A DNA stretch of 37,804 nt, taken from positions 1 to 37,804 of the forward strand of contig JAFSVI010000069.1 of NCBI GenBank assembly GCA_017445145.1. Direction: 5' to 3'. The notes under the pieces are model-generated. The model ran no database searches and was not told the origin of the DNA. It was given only the letters and a program-made list of their open reading frames with translations. The stretch's first letter is position 1. Each line of letters opens with the position of its first letter. The DNA is from Bacteroidaceae bacterium (GTDB lineage Bacteria; Bacteroidota; Bacteroidia; Bacteroidales; Bacteroidaceae). The position numbers were made by a program, and so were the translations under genes. Below are positions 24,974-33,505 of this stretch, piece by piece.

Positions 24974-25996
24974 TTATCGCTGCACGCGCCCGTTGGCGCT
25001 GCCGCCGGCGAGGGCCTCCACCTCGGCAATGCTGACGAGGTTGAAGTCGCCGTTGATGGTGTGCTTGAGGGCGCTGGCGGCCACGGCAAATTCCAGCGCC
25101 TCGCCCTGTGTGGCCTTGGTGAGCAGTCCGTGGATGAGGCCGCCCGAGAAGCTGTCGCCCCCGCCCACGCGGTCAATGATGGGGTCTATGTCGTAGCGTC
25201 GGCTTTGGTAGAACTCCTTGCCGTCGAAGATGAGGGCTTTCCAGCCGTTGTGGGTGGCCGAGAAGCTCTCGCGCAGCGTGGAGACCACATACTTGAAGCC
25301 AAACTCCTCGCGCATCTGGCGGAAGATGCCCTCGTAGCCGGCGGCGTCGGTCTTGCCGCCCTCGACGTCGGCATCAGGCTTGAAGCCCAGACACAGCTCG
25401 GCGTCCTCCTCGTTGCCTATGCACACATCGACATATTTCATGAGCGGGCGCATGATGCTGATGGCCTTTTCGCTGGTCCACAGCTTCTTGCGGAAGTTAA
25501 GGTCCACGCTCACCGTGACGCCGTGGCGCTTGGCGGCCTCGCATGCCAGGCGCGTCAGCTCGGCAGCCTTGTCGGAGATGGCAGGCGTGATGCCGCTCCA
25601 GTGGAACCAGTCGGCACCCTCCATGATGGCGTCGAAGTCGAAGTCCGATGGTTCGGCCTCGGCGATGGCGGAGTGTGCGCGGTCGTAGATGACCTTCGAC
25701 GGGCGCATGGAGGCCCCCGTCTCGGCGTAGTAGAGGCCCACGCGTTCGCCGCCGCGCGCGATGAAGCGCGTATCTACGCCATAGCGGCGCATGGCGTTGA
25801 CGGCAATCTGCCCTATCTCGTGTGTGGGCAGCTTGGTGACGAAGGTGGCCTCGTGGCCGTAGTTGGCCAGCGAGATGGCCACGTTGGCCTCGCCGCCGCC
25901 GGGGATGATGCGGAAGCTCTCGGCCTGGATGAAGCGGTCGTTGCCCGCTGGTGAGAGGCGAAGCATGAGTTCGCCCAGGGTGACAATCTTTGACAT
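24974..25996 (-). CDS. kdgK: 2-keto-3-deoxygluconate kinase (PfkB family)
   Basis: A 340-residue sugar kinase of the PfkB/ribokinase family. The start [16 protein letters not shown] is preferred over a start 66 bases upstream, whose extra residues have no family match and would cross the -7 box region. Signatures: [17 protein letters not shown] near the N-terminus, ending [15 protein letters not shown] (GGGDS is the PfkB signature 2 with the catalytic aspartate in DSF). Assignment as a KDG kinase rather than another PfkB sugar kinase rests on the adjacent eda gene and the overall similarity, not on a specific residue. It heads the five-gene group ending at 20994. Confidence 0.88.
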   Translation of the reverse strand: MSKIVTLGELMLRLSPAGNDRFIQAESFRIIPGGGEANVAISLANYGHEATFVTKLPTHEIGQIAVNAMRRYGVDTRFIARGGERVGLYYAETGASMRPSKVIYDRAHSAIAEAEPSDFDFDAIMEGADWFHWSGITPAISDKAAELTRLACEAAKRHGVTVSVDLNFRKKLWTSEKAISIMRPLMKYVDVCIGNEEDAELCLGFKPDADVEGGKTDAAGYEGIFRQMREEFGFKYVVSTLRESFSATHNGWKALIFDGKEFYQSRRYDIDPIIDRVGGGDSFSGGLIHGLLTKATQGEALEFAVAASALKHTINGDFNLVSIAEVEALAGGSANGRVQR

Positions 25997-26049
25997 GTGG
26001 ATTAGTATGGGTTTGTTGTTGATGGTAGTGACGCTTGTGTAACGCGGCG

Positions 26050-26057
26050 CAAATTTA
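26050..26057 (-). promoter_or_regulatory. Candidate -7 element of the kdgK group
   Basis: On the minus strand TAAATTTG matches TAnnTTTG, 53 bases before the kdgK start. No clear TTTG box is found 19-21 bases upstream, so this is half a promoter by sequence. Confidence 0.5.
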
Positions 26058-26254
26058 CGCATAATGTGGCAAACGGCGTGCCTCGTGGGAGCTAAATAGT
26101 GTAAAAATACCTAATTTTGGTCAGAAAATGAAGCTCTGTGGCGGCTATGTGCGCAAAAAAGCGTACCTTCGCACCCGTGTTTGCAGGCCCGAGGCCACAC
26201 ATATCAACATACACCCACGCGGCGCCATCGCCGCCACCACCACCGTCACACCCC

Positions 26255-27526
26255 ATGCGTTCACTGAGCCCCATACTCGTTTTCCTGGCCATATACCTCG
26301 TCGGCGGCCTCGCGGCGGGCGATTTCTACGCCATACCCATCAGCGTGGCCTTCGTTGTCACGGCCATCTATGCCGTGGCCACGGCGCGCGGCATGAGCCT
26401 GGAGCAGCGCCTCGCCGTGTTCTCGCGCGGCGCTGGCCAGCCCAACATGATGCTCATGCTGTGGATCTTCATCCTTGCCGGGGCGTTCTCGGCGTCGGCC
26501 AAGGCCATGGGTGCCATCGACGCCACCGTTAACCTCACGCTTCAATTCCTGCCCGATAACTTGCTGTTGGCGGGGCTGTTTGCTGCTGCGTGCTTCATCT
26601 CGCTGTCCATAGGCACCAGCGTGGGCACCGTGGTGGCGCTCACCCCCATCGCCACCGGCATCGCCACCGCCACCGGGGCCTCCGTGGCGCTCGTCGTGGG
26701 CGCCGTGGTTGGCGGCGCCTTCTTCGGCGACAACCTCAGCTTCATCTCCGACACCACCATCATGGCCACCCGCACACAGGGCTGCCGCATGAGCGACAAG
26801 TTCCGCGTCAACGCCCGCATCGTGGTGCCGGCGGCGGCCGTCGTGGTGCTCATCTACGTGTTCATAGGCTCCAAGCTACATGCGCCGCAGCAGCTGCCGC
26901 CGGTGGATGTGGTGAAGGTGTTGCCCTACGTCGTGGTGCTCGCCACGGCGCTGGCGGGCGTGGATGTCATGGTGGTGCTCGTGGTGGGCATCGTGCTCAG
27001 CGGCATCATCGGCATGGCCACGTCGGCCTACGGCCCCCTGGGGTGGGCGCAGGCCATGAGCGGCGGCATCCTGGGCATGGGGGAACTCATCATCGTCACC
27101 ATGCTTGCCGGGGGCATCATGGAGCTTATCAGCCACGGCGGCGGCATAGCATGGCTCACCGGGCGCCTCACACGCCACATCCGCGGGCCGCGCATGGCGG
27201 AGCTCACCATCGGCGGCCTGGTGGCACTGACCGACGTGTGCACGGCCAACAACACGGTGGCCATACTCACCGTGGGCCCCATAGCGCGGCAGATTGCCGG
27301 GCGCTATGGCATAGACCCGCGCCGCAGCGCCAGCCTCCTCGACACCTTCTCGTGCCTGGCACAGTCCGTGATCCCCTACGGCGCACAGCTGCTCATGGCT
27401 GCCGGCCTGGCGGCCATCAGCCCTGTTGAAATCATACCTTATCTGTTTTACCCGTTCTGCATGGGCATAGCGGCCTTGGTGGCCATATTCCTGCAGCGCC
27501 AACCCTCACCCACCACATGCAAGTAA
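26255..27526 (+). CDS. NhaC-family Na+/H+ antiporter-like transporter
   Basis: A 423-residue integral membrane protein with about ten hydrophobic segments. Family landmarks: GGAFFGDNLSFISDTTIMATRTQGC (about 149-173), the conserved NhaC/ion-transporter core with Asp and Ser/Thr residues, and later LTDVCTANNTVAILTVGPIARQI, LLDTFSCLAQSVIPYGAQLL. NhaC-type proteins exchange Na+ for H+ or move small carboxylates. The ATG at 26255 is preferred: upstream residues in this frame are Pro/Thr/His-rich with no hydrophobic character. TAATTTTG at 26112-26119 could be a -7 box. The stop overlaps the rsmG start by 10 bases. Confidence 0.88.
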   Translation: MRSLSPILVFLAIYLVGGLAAGDFYAIPISVAFVVTAIYAVATARGMSLEQRLAVFSRGAGQPNMMLMLWIFILAGAFSASAKAMGAIDATVNLTLQFLPDNLLLAGLFAAACFISLSIGTSVGTVVALTPIATGIATATGASVALVVGAVVGGAFFGDNLSFISDTTIMATRTQGCRMSDKFRVNARIVVPAAAVVVLIYVFIGSKLHAPQQLPPVDVVKVLPYVVVLATALAGVDVMVVLVVGIVLSGIIGMATSAYGPLGWAQAMSGGILGMGELIIVTMLAGGIMELISHGGGIAWLTGRLTRHIRGPRMAELTIGGLVALTDVCTANNTVAILTVGPIARQIAGRYGIDPRRSASLLDTFSCLAQSVIPYGAQLLMAAGLAAISPVEIIPYLFYPFCMGIAALVAIFLQRQPSPTTCK

Positions 27527-28233
27527 TCACACGCTATTTCCCCGACCTCACGGCGGAGCAGCGGCGGCAGTTCGAGGCTCTCGACGCCGTCTATCACGAA
27601 TGGAACGCCCGCATCAACGTCATCAGCCGCAAGGACATCGACAATCTCTACGAGCACCACGTGCTCCACTCGCTGGCCATAGCCAAGGTGGTCAGCTTCC
27701 GCCCTGGCACACGCGTCATGGACCTCGGCACCGGTGGCGGCTTCCCCGGCATACCGCTCGCCATACTCTTCCCCGAGGCGCAGTTCCACCTCGTGGATAG
27801 CATAGGCAAGAAGATACGTGTGTGCAACGAGGTCATAGCAGCCGTGGGCCTCGCCAACGTCACCACGCAGCATGCGCGCGCCGAGGAGGTGCGCTATGCC
27901 ATCAACCCCAAGAAGCTGCGCTCACACACCGGCAAGCCGAGCGCCGCCGCCGCCGAGGCCGCTGCCGCTGTGGATCCCGCCGTGCAGCCGGCGCGCTTCG
28001 ACTTTGTGGTGTCGCGCGCCGTCATGCCGCTGGCCGACCTGCTCAAGATAGCCCGCCCACACATACGCCAGGAGCAGCGCAACGCCCTGCCCAACGGCCT
28101 CATAGCCCTCAAGGGCGGCGAGCTGGAGCGCGAGGCCGGCGCTGTGCGCGCCGAGAAGCTCGTCACGCCCGTGTCCGCCTTCTTCAGTGAAGAGTATTTC
28201 ACGACAAAGAAAGTTGTTTATATCCATTGTTGA
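27517..28233 (+). CDS. rsmG: 16S rRNA (guanine-527-N7) methyltransferase RsmG
   Basis: A 238-residue class I SAM-dependent methyltransferase that makes m7G at position 527 of 16S rRNA. The SAM-binding motif is VMDLGTGGGFPGIPLAILFP (about 67-86); WNARINVISRKD and the HVLHSL segment are typical before it, and FDFVVSRAVMPL (161-172) and LKGG follow. Between about 130 and 158 there is a Pro/Ala/Lys insertion (SAAAAEAAAAVDPAVQPA) not usual in the family. The start overlaps the antiporter's stop. Function in loss-of-function streptomycin resistance is known for the family. Confidence 0.93.
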   Translation: MQVITRYFPDLTAEQRRQFEALDAVYHEWNARINVISRKDIDNLYEHHVLHSLAIAKVVSFRPGTRVMDLGTGGGFPGIPLAILFPEAQFHLVDSIGKKIRVCNEVIAAVGLANVTTQHARAEEVRYAINPKKLRSHTGKPSAAAAEAAAAVDPAVQPARFDFVVSRAVMPLADLLKIARPHIRQEQRNALPNGLIALKGGELEREAGAVRAEKLVTPVSAFFSEEYFTTKKVVYIHC

Positions 28234-28240
28234 ACGCACC

Positions 28241-28879
28241 ATGGTCAAGATATTTGAATTCAACCCCATACAGGAGCGATGCTACGTCCTGAGCGACGAG
28301 AGCTGCGAGGCGGTGATCATCGACTGCGGGGCACTCTACCCCGTCGAGACACAGGCTCTGACATCATACATCGCCGCCGAGGGCCTGACACCCGTGGCCC
28401 ACTTGCTCACACATGCCCACTTCGACCACATCTTCGGCGCGCGCTTCGTGTTCGACACATACGGCCTGAAGCCTCGCTTCGCCGCTGCCGACGCCGCCGT
28501 CTATGCCGCCGCCGAGCAGATGACCACCGCCATGTTCGGACAGCGTGTCCAACTGCGGCTCCCCGAGCCAGGGGAGCACGTCGATGAGGCTACCACCGTG
28601 GCCTGTGGCGCCCGCACCATCACCGTCATCGCCACACCGGGCCACACGCCGGGCGGCGTGTGCTACTACGATGCTCACGAGGGCGTCCTCTTCTCGGGCG
28701 ACACGCTCTTCCGCATGAGCATGGGACGCACGGACCTACCCGGCGGCAACTACGCCACACTCATAGCCTCCGTGCGGCGCCTACTTGCCACCCTGCCGCC
28801 CGACACCACCGTTATGCCCGGCCACGGCCCCGTCACCTCCATCGCCTTCGAAAACCGTTACAACGCTTTCGCCTTGTAG
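28241..28879 (+). CDS. Metallo-beta-lactamase-fold hydrolase (glyoxalase II-like)
   Basis: A 212-residue protein with the metal-binding signature HLLTHAHFDHIFG (H58, H60, D62, H63), ATPGHTPGGVCYY, VLFSGDTLF with the bridging aspartate, and a final VMPGHGPVTS. This is the compact YcbL-like branch of hydroxyacylglutathione hydrolases; Bacteroidales usually lack glutathione, so the natural thioester or other substrate is uncertain. The ATG at 28241 is chosen because the 54 bases upstream overlap the end of rsmG in another frame. Confidence 0.9.
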   Translation: MVKIFEFNPIQERCYVLSDESCEAVIIDCGALYPVETQALTSYIAAEGLTPVAHLLTHAHFDHIFGARFVFDTYGLKPRFAAADAAVYAAAEQMTTAMFGQRVQLRLPEPGEHVDEATTVACGARTITVIATPGHTPGGVCYYDAHEGVLFSGDTLFRMSMGRTDLPGGNYATLIASVRRLLATLPPDTTVMPGHGPVTSIAFENRYNAFAL

Positions 28880-28947
28880 GTGCCAAGCGGCTCGGGGCGA
28901 GCTACATCGGCATGTTATTGTATTTGCCGCGGCATGTTATTGTATTT

Positions 28948-29205
28948 ATGATTATCCGCAATCGTACCACCAAAGAGACCGCAACGCGGTCTTCGCTCAA
29001 TAACCGAGGGTACGAGCGTAGCGAGCACCCCCGGATAACAAGCGCTATAGAGGTAAGCACTCTGAAAGAGTGCCCGAACAGCGTAATGGGCGACCCCTTT
29101 AGGGTCGATGTTCCCTCTATTGTCCCTATCCGGGGGTACTGCGCACCCCCGGTTATTGAGAGGAGACGCTTTCAGCGTCTTGGTGGTATGATTGCGGATA
29201 ATCAT
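28948..29205. mobile_element. 258-bp palindromic MITE-like element with 8-bp target duplication
   Basis: Terminal inverted repeats of 26 bases, 28948-28973 and 29180-29205, start ATGATTATCCGCAATC and differ at one position. Immediately outside are perfect direct repeats TTGTATTT (28940-28947 and 29206-29213). Internally it is folded: hairpins at 28976-28992, 29057-29073, 29091-29107 and 29164-29180, plus a GC-rich 8-bp stem CCGGGGGT with ACCCCCGG near 29130-29153. Subterminal segments are also inverted copies of each other. No plausible protein is encoded. The flanking duplication with phase restoration in the 22-base array supports transposition-like insertion. A half copy is at 11518-11645. 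Confidence 0.85.
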
Positions 29206-29257
29206 TTGTATTTTCATCGGCATGTTATTGTAATTTCATCGGCATGTTATTGTATTT

Positions 29258-29331
29258 GCCGCGGCGAGTAACGTAACTTGCCGCGGCATGTTTTGTTACT
29301 CGCCGTGGCAAGTTACGTTACTCGCCGCGGC
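29258..29331. repeat. 30-bp inverted repeat inside the 22-base array
   Basis: Bases 29258-29287 and 29302-29331 are inverted copies with one mismatch, separated by 14 bases. Arms include GAGTAACGTAACTT and its exact complement AAGTTACGTTACTC, flanked on both sides by GCCGCGGC heads. As RNA this would be a long, very stable stem. Confidence 0.8.
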
Positions 29332-29445
29332 ACAGCTGCCCTTGTGCCGCGGCAATGCGCCCTCATCGCTGCGCGTTGCTGCCGCTTGCGTCGCGCCTGT
29401 ATGTGGCCTCCGGTGAGGCATTTTAACTTCTTTTTACCGTATATA

Positions 29446-29477
29446 TTTGGTCACGTCGGCGGAATGGTGTAATTTTG
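29446..29477 (+). promoter_or_regulatory. Predicted promoter of gyrA
   Basis: TTTG (29446-29449), exactly 20 bases, then TAATTTTG (29470-29477). Both boxes fit the Bacteroidota consensus. The leader to the gyrA ATG would be about 125 bases. Confidence 0.85.
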
Positions 29478-29608
29478 TGCGCTTTTTGGAGGTCGCTCTG
29501 CGGCGAATTCCCAAAACGGCCCCTTTCGCGCCCTTTTGCGCACTTTCGCGCTTGGGCGGTTGCGAAAAACGGCGACACAAGTGTTGAATCACATCTAAAA
29601 ACATATAA

Positions 29609-32164
29609 ATGCAAGACTCAGAAGACAGAATCATCAAGGTTGACATTGAGCGTGAGATGCGCTCGTCATTTCTCGACTACTCCATGTCGGTCATCGTGGC
29701 GCGTGCGCTGCCCGATGCCCGCGACGGCTTCAAGCCCGTACACCGCCGCATCCTCTACGGCATGCGTGTCGATGGCAACACCCACGACCGCGACTACCGC
29801 AAATGCGCCCGCACCGTGGGCAACGTGCTCGGTCACTACCACCCACACGGCGACAGCTCAGTGTATTTCGCCATGGTGCGCCTGGCCCAGGACTGGAACA
29901 TGCGCTACACGCTCGTGGATGGTCAGGGCAACTTCGGCTCGGTGGACGGCGACTCGCCGGCCGCCATGCGTTACACCGAGGCGCGCCTCTCGGCCATGGG
30001 CGAGGCTATGATGCAGGACCTGGAGAAGGAGACGGTGGATATGCAGGACAACTTCGACGGCAAGGAGAAGGAACCCACCGTGCTGCCGTCGCTCTTCCCT
30101 AACCTGCTCGTCAACGGTGCCACGGGCATCGCCGTGGGCATGGCCACGAGCATACCCACCCACAACCTGGGTGAGTGCATCGACGGCTGCGTGGCCTTCA
30201 TCGACAACCCCGACATCGACGTCGAGGGCCTCATGCACTACATCCCCGCCCCCGACTTCCCCACGGGAGCCTTCATCTTCGGCATGCAGGGCGTGCGCGA
30301 CGCCTACGAGACGGGTCGCGGGCGCATCGTCATGCGTGCGCGCGCCGACATCGAGCCTGGCGAGCAGCACGACAAGATCATCGTGTCGGAGATTCCCTAC
30401 GGCGTCAACAAGGCCGAACTCATCAAGGCCATCGCCGACCTCGTCAGCGAGCACAAGATTGAGGGCATCAGCAATGCCAACGACGAGAGCGACCGCGAGG
30501 GCATGCGCATCGTCATCGACGTCAAGCGCGACTTCAACGCCAACGTGGTGCTCAACAAACTCTACAAGCTCACGCAGCTGCAGACGAGCTTCTCCGTCAA
30601 CAGCATAGCCCTCGTGGATGGGCGCCCCAAGCTGCTCACCCTGCGCGACATGATACAATGTTTCGTCAACCACCGCCACGACGTCGTCATACGCCGCACG
30701 GAGTACGACAAGCGCAAGGCCGAGGAGCGTGCCCACATACTCGAGGCACTCATCGTGGCCTCCGACAACATCGACGAGGTTGTGCACATCATACGTGCCA
30801 GCCGCACACCCGAGGAGGCACGCCAGCGCCTGCAGGAGCGTTTCGGCTTCGACGAGGTGCAGTCGAAGGCCATCGTCGATATGCGCCTGGCACAACTCAC
30901 CGGCCTGCAGCAGGACAAGCTGCACGAGGAGTTCGACGAGCTGATGCGCAAGATTGAGTACTACAACCAGATCCTCACCGACGACGCCCTGTGCTGGAAG
31001 GTCATCAAGGACGAGCTCATCGACGTGAAGCAGCGCTTCGGCGACCCTCGCCGTTCGGAGATAGTGTATTCGAGCGAGGAGTTCAACCCCGAGGACTTCT
31101 ATGCCGACGACGAGGTGGTCATCACCATCAGCCACATGGGCTACATCAAGCGCACGCCGCTGGCCGAGTTCCGCGCCCAGGGGCGCGGTGGCCAGGGGTC
31201 GAAGGGCAGCAGCACGCGCGATGCCGACTTCATCGAGCACATCTACCGCGCCACCATGCACAACACCATGCTCTTCTTCACGCAGAAGGGGCGCTGCTAC
31301 TGGCTCAAGGTGTATGAGATCCCCGAGGGCAACAAGGCATCGAAGGGCCGCGCCATACAGAACATGCTCAACATCGAGGCCGACGACAGCATCAACGCCT
31401 GCCTCTACATACGCAAGCTCAGCGACAAGGAATTCAACGAGAGCCACTACGTGCTCTTCTGCACGCGCGAAGGCATCATCAAGAAAACCAGCCTGGCCAA
31501 CTACAGCCGCCCGCGCCAGAACGGCATCATAGCCATCAACATCAGCGAGGGCGACCGCGTCATCGACGTCGCACTCACCAATGGCGAGAACGAGGTGCTC
31601 ATCGCCAGCCGCCACGGCCGAGCCGTGCGCTTCAACGAAAGCGCCGTGCGCGCCGTGGGCCGCAACAGCATCGGCGTGCGCGGCATCAACCTCGACGACG
31701 ATGCCGACAACGAGGTCGTTGGCATGGTCGTCGTTGATAAGCCCGAGCAGGAGAGTATACTCGTCGTCTCCGAGAATGGCTACGGCAAGCGCTCCGACGT
31801 CGAGGACTACCGCATCACCAACCGTGGCGGCAAGGGCGTGAAGACCCTCGAGATCACCGACAAGACTGGTCTGCTCATGGCCATCAAGAGCGTGACCGAC
31901 GACGACGACCTCATGATCATCAACAAGAGCGGCGTGGCCCTGCGCCTACACCTCGACCGCGTGAAGGTGCAGGGACGTGCCACACAGGGCGTGAAGCTCA
32001 TCGAGCTGCAGAAGCGCGGCGACACCATCGCCAACGTGTGTGTCGTGCCCAAGGAGGACGAGGACGACCTCCCCGAGGAGGAGCGTTCAACGCCAATGCC
32101 CGACCCCACACAGCTCTCCGACGGGCAGACCATGACGCTCGACGGCGACAACGGTGAAGCCTGA
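29609..32164 (+). CDS. gyrA: DNA gyrase subunit A
   Basis: An 851-residue type II topoisomerase subunit that cuts and rejoins DNA to introduce negative supercoils with GyrB. The catalytic tyrosine is Tyr122 in [11 protein letters not shown], the same number as in E. coli. The quinolone region reads [15 protein letters not shown], giving Ser83 and Phe87. The GyrA box QGRGGQG near residue 530 marks it as gyrase and not topoisomerase IV. The C-terminal beta-pinwheel shows repeated blade motifs ([53 protein letters not shown]). The tail is acidic (about 30 residues). It has its own promoter and is followed 38 bases later by a TPR gene. Confidence 0.97.
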   Translation: MQDSEDRIIKVDIEREMRSSFLDYSMSVIVARALPDARDGFKPVHRRILYGMRVDGNTHDRDYRKCARTVGNVLGHYHPHGDSSVYFAMVRLAQDWNMRYTLVDGQGNFGSVDGDSPAAMRYTEARLSAMGEAMMQDLEKETVDMQDNFDGKEKEPTVLPSLFPNLLVNGATGIAVGMATSIPTHNLGECIDGCVAFIDNPDIDVEGLMHYIPAPDFPTGAFIFGMQGVRDAYETGRGRIVMRARADIEPGEQHDKIIVSEIPYGVNKAELIKAIADLVSEHKIEGISNANDESDREGMRIVIDVKRDFNANVVLNKLYKLTQLQTSFSVNSIALVDGRPKLLTLRDMIQCFVNHRHDVVIRRTEYDKRKAEERAHILEALIVASDNIDEVVHIIRASRTPEEARQRLQERFGFDEVQSKAIVDMRLAQLTGLQQDKLHEEFDELMRKIEYYNQILTDDALCWKVIKDELIDVKQRFGDPRRSEIVYSSEEFNPEDFYADDEVVITISHMGYIKRTPLAEFRAQGRGGQGSKGSSTRDADFIEHIYRATMHNTMLFFTQKGRCYWLKVYEIPEGNKASKGRAIQNMLNIEADDSINACLYIRKLSDKEFNESHYVLFCTREGIIKKTSLANYSRPRQNGIIAINISEGDRVIDVALTNGENEVLIASRHGRAVRFNESAVRAVGRNSIGVRGINLDDDADNEVVGMVVVDKPEQESILVVSENGYGKRSDVEDYRITNRGGKGVKTLEITDKTGLLMAIKSVTDDDDLMIINKSGVALRLHLDRVKVQGRATQGVKLIELQKRGDTIANVCVVPKEDEDDLPEEERSTPMPDPTQLSDGQTMTLDGDNGEA

Positions 32165-32202
32165 ACCCACCGACAAACAATACCCTTAACACCATAACCA
32201 TT

Positions 32203-33471
32203 ATGAAGAAAATCTTTTGTGCATTAGCACTCGTCGTGGCAGCCACATCGCTGCCCGCACAGGACAAAGTCGTTAGAAAAGCACGCTCGCTCAAGGAGGA
32301 CGTGCAGAACCTCATCGCCACACCCGAGCGCAACGAGAAGCAGCAGGCTGAACTCGACACCAAGCTCCAGCAGGCCATGGAGATGATTGTGCCCACGCTC
32401 ACCAGCCCCGAGACGAAGAAGGAACTCGCCAACGCCTGGGACGTGAAGGCACAGCTCCACAAATACACCTTCTCGCCGCTGCTCGACAACGTCATCAAGA
32501 AAGAACCCACCGACACGCTCAAGCTCTACAACGAGATTGTGGCAGCTCTCGACGCCATGCAGGAGTGCTACAAGGTGGAGAGCGCCGGCGACAAGGAACC
32601 CGTATATAGCAAAATCAACGCCCTCGACGTGAGCCGCTTCCGCCAGTACATCGCTTTCTGCGGGCAGATGTTCTTCCAGAACCAGCAGTACGACATGGCC
32701 AAGCAGGCCTTTGTCAAATGGATGAACTATGCGAAGGACTACACCATCGTGGCCGACGACGCCACCGTGACCAACGACGAGAACACGCCCCAGATAGCAT
32801 ACTTCACATGCCTCTCGAGCTACTTCGCCAAGGACTACAAGACCCTGATGGAGTACATACCCCAGGCCCGCGCCTACGAACAGGAGAAGGCCAACGTGAA
32901 CCAGCTTTACATCACCGCCTTCATCGAGCAGGGCGACACCGTAGCCTGGATCAATGCGTGCAAGGAAATCGTCATGGACGACCCCAACGACAACGAACCC
33001 ATAGCGCAGAACGTGCTCGCCTACTACTTCGGCAAGGGCGAATTTGCCACGGCTCAGGCCTTTGCCGAGGAGATTCTTGCCAAGGACGCCGACAGCCGTA
33101 TTGGCAACTACTCCAAGGGCCTCGTGCTGATGAACAACAAGGACTACCAGAACGCCATTACCTTCTTCGACAAGGCGGCCGAGATTGACCCCACCTACGC
33201 CGACGCCTATTTCAACGCCGGTGTGTGCTACTCCAACATCGGCTACGACATCAACGAGGCCCTCAACGGCAAGAAGATGACGCCCGCACAGAACAAGGTG
33301 GAGATAGAGAAGGTCAAGGCCGAGTACGCCAAGGCCGAACCCTACTTCCTCAAGTTCCGCGAGCTGCAGCCCGAGAAGAGCGACATGTGGGCATCGCGCC
33401 TGCGCACCATCTACTACATCCTCGGCGACAAGGCCAAGGAGAAGGAGATGACCGACATCCTCGGCGACTGA
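32203..33471 (+). CDS. Secreted TPR-repeat protein downstream of gyrA
   Basis: A 422-residue protein with a signal peptide (MKKIFCALALVVAATSLPAQ). The body is helical with TPR units, clearest at about 285-345 (FATAQAFAEEILAKDADSRIGNYSKGLVLMNNKDYQNAITFFDKAAEIDPTYADAYFNAGVCYSNIGYD). A conserved Bacteroidales pairing with gyrA is known to me; its function is not. It probably shares gyrA's transcript (38-base gap). It resembles the TPR protein at 8677-10071 in layout. Confidence 0.88.
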   Translation: MKKIFCALALVVAATSLPAQDKVVRKARSLKEDVQNLIATPERNEKQQAELDTKLQQAMEMIVPTLTSPETKKELANAWDVKAQLHKYTFSPLLDNVIKKEPTDTLKLYNEIVAALDAMQECYKVESAGDKEPVYSKINALDVSRFRQYIAFCGQMFFQNQQYDMAKQAFVKWMNYAKDYTIVADDATVTNDENTPQIAYFTCLSSYFAKDYKTLMEYIPQARAYEQEKANVNQLYITAFIEQGDTVAWINACKEIVMDDPNDNEPIAQNVLAYYFGKGEFATAQAFAEEILAKDADSRIGNYSKGLVLMNNKDYQNAITFFDKAAEIDPTYADAYFNAGVCYSNIGYDINEALNGKKMTPAQNKVEIEKVKAEYAKAEPYFLKFRELQPEKSDMWASRLRTIYYILGDKAKEKEMTDILGD

Positions 33472-33505
33472 CAACCCACCACCTGACCACACCACCTCAC
33501 ACAGC

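Larger units (their letters stand above)
28904..29367. repeat. 22-base-period tandem array, nine units, interrupted by a mobile element
   Basis: Units begin with an 8-base head, GCCGCGGC in five, one-base variant GCCGTGGC in one, and TCATCGGC or ACATCGGC in three, followed by a 14-base tail. Unit starts: 28904, 28926, then (after the element) 29214, 29236, 29258, 29280, 29302, 29324, 29346. Tails of the first four units are ATGTTATTGTATTT or one base different; later tails change (GAGTAACGTAACTT, AAGTTACGTTACTC and others). The period is 22 throughout. The gene-free stretch 28880-29608 holds this array, the inserted element, the inverted repeat 29258-29331 and the gyrA promoter. Confidence 0.85.

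Noticed and set aside
28660-29271. Protein reading through the hydrolase gene's end and the palindromic element
   Set aside because: It uses the wrong frame of the hydrolase gene and then translates the repeat; the result (for example GYERSEHPRI) looks like the spurious products commonly annotated from such repeats.
28904-29367. 22-base array as a CRISPR
   Set aside because: The constant part is only 8 bases, the tails are 14 bases and several are identical, and no cas gene is present.
29858-31615. Open frame of 585 codons opposite gyrA
   Set aside because: Antisense shadow of one of the most conserved genes known.
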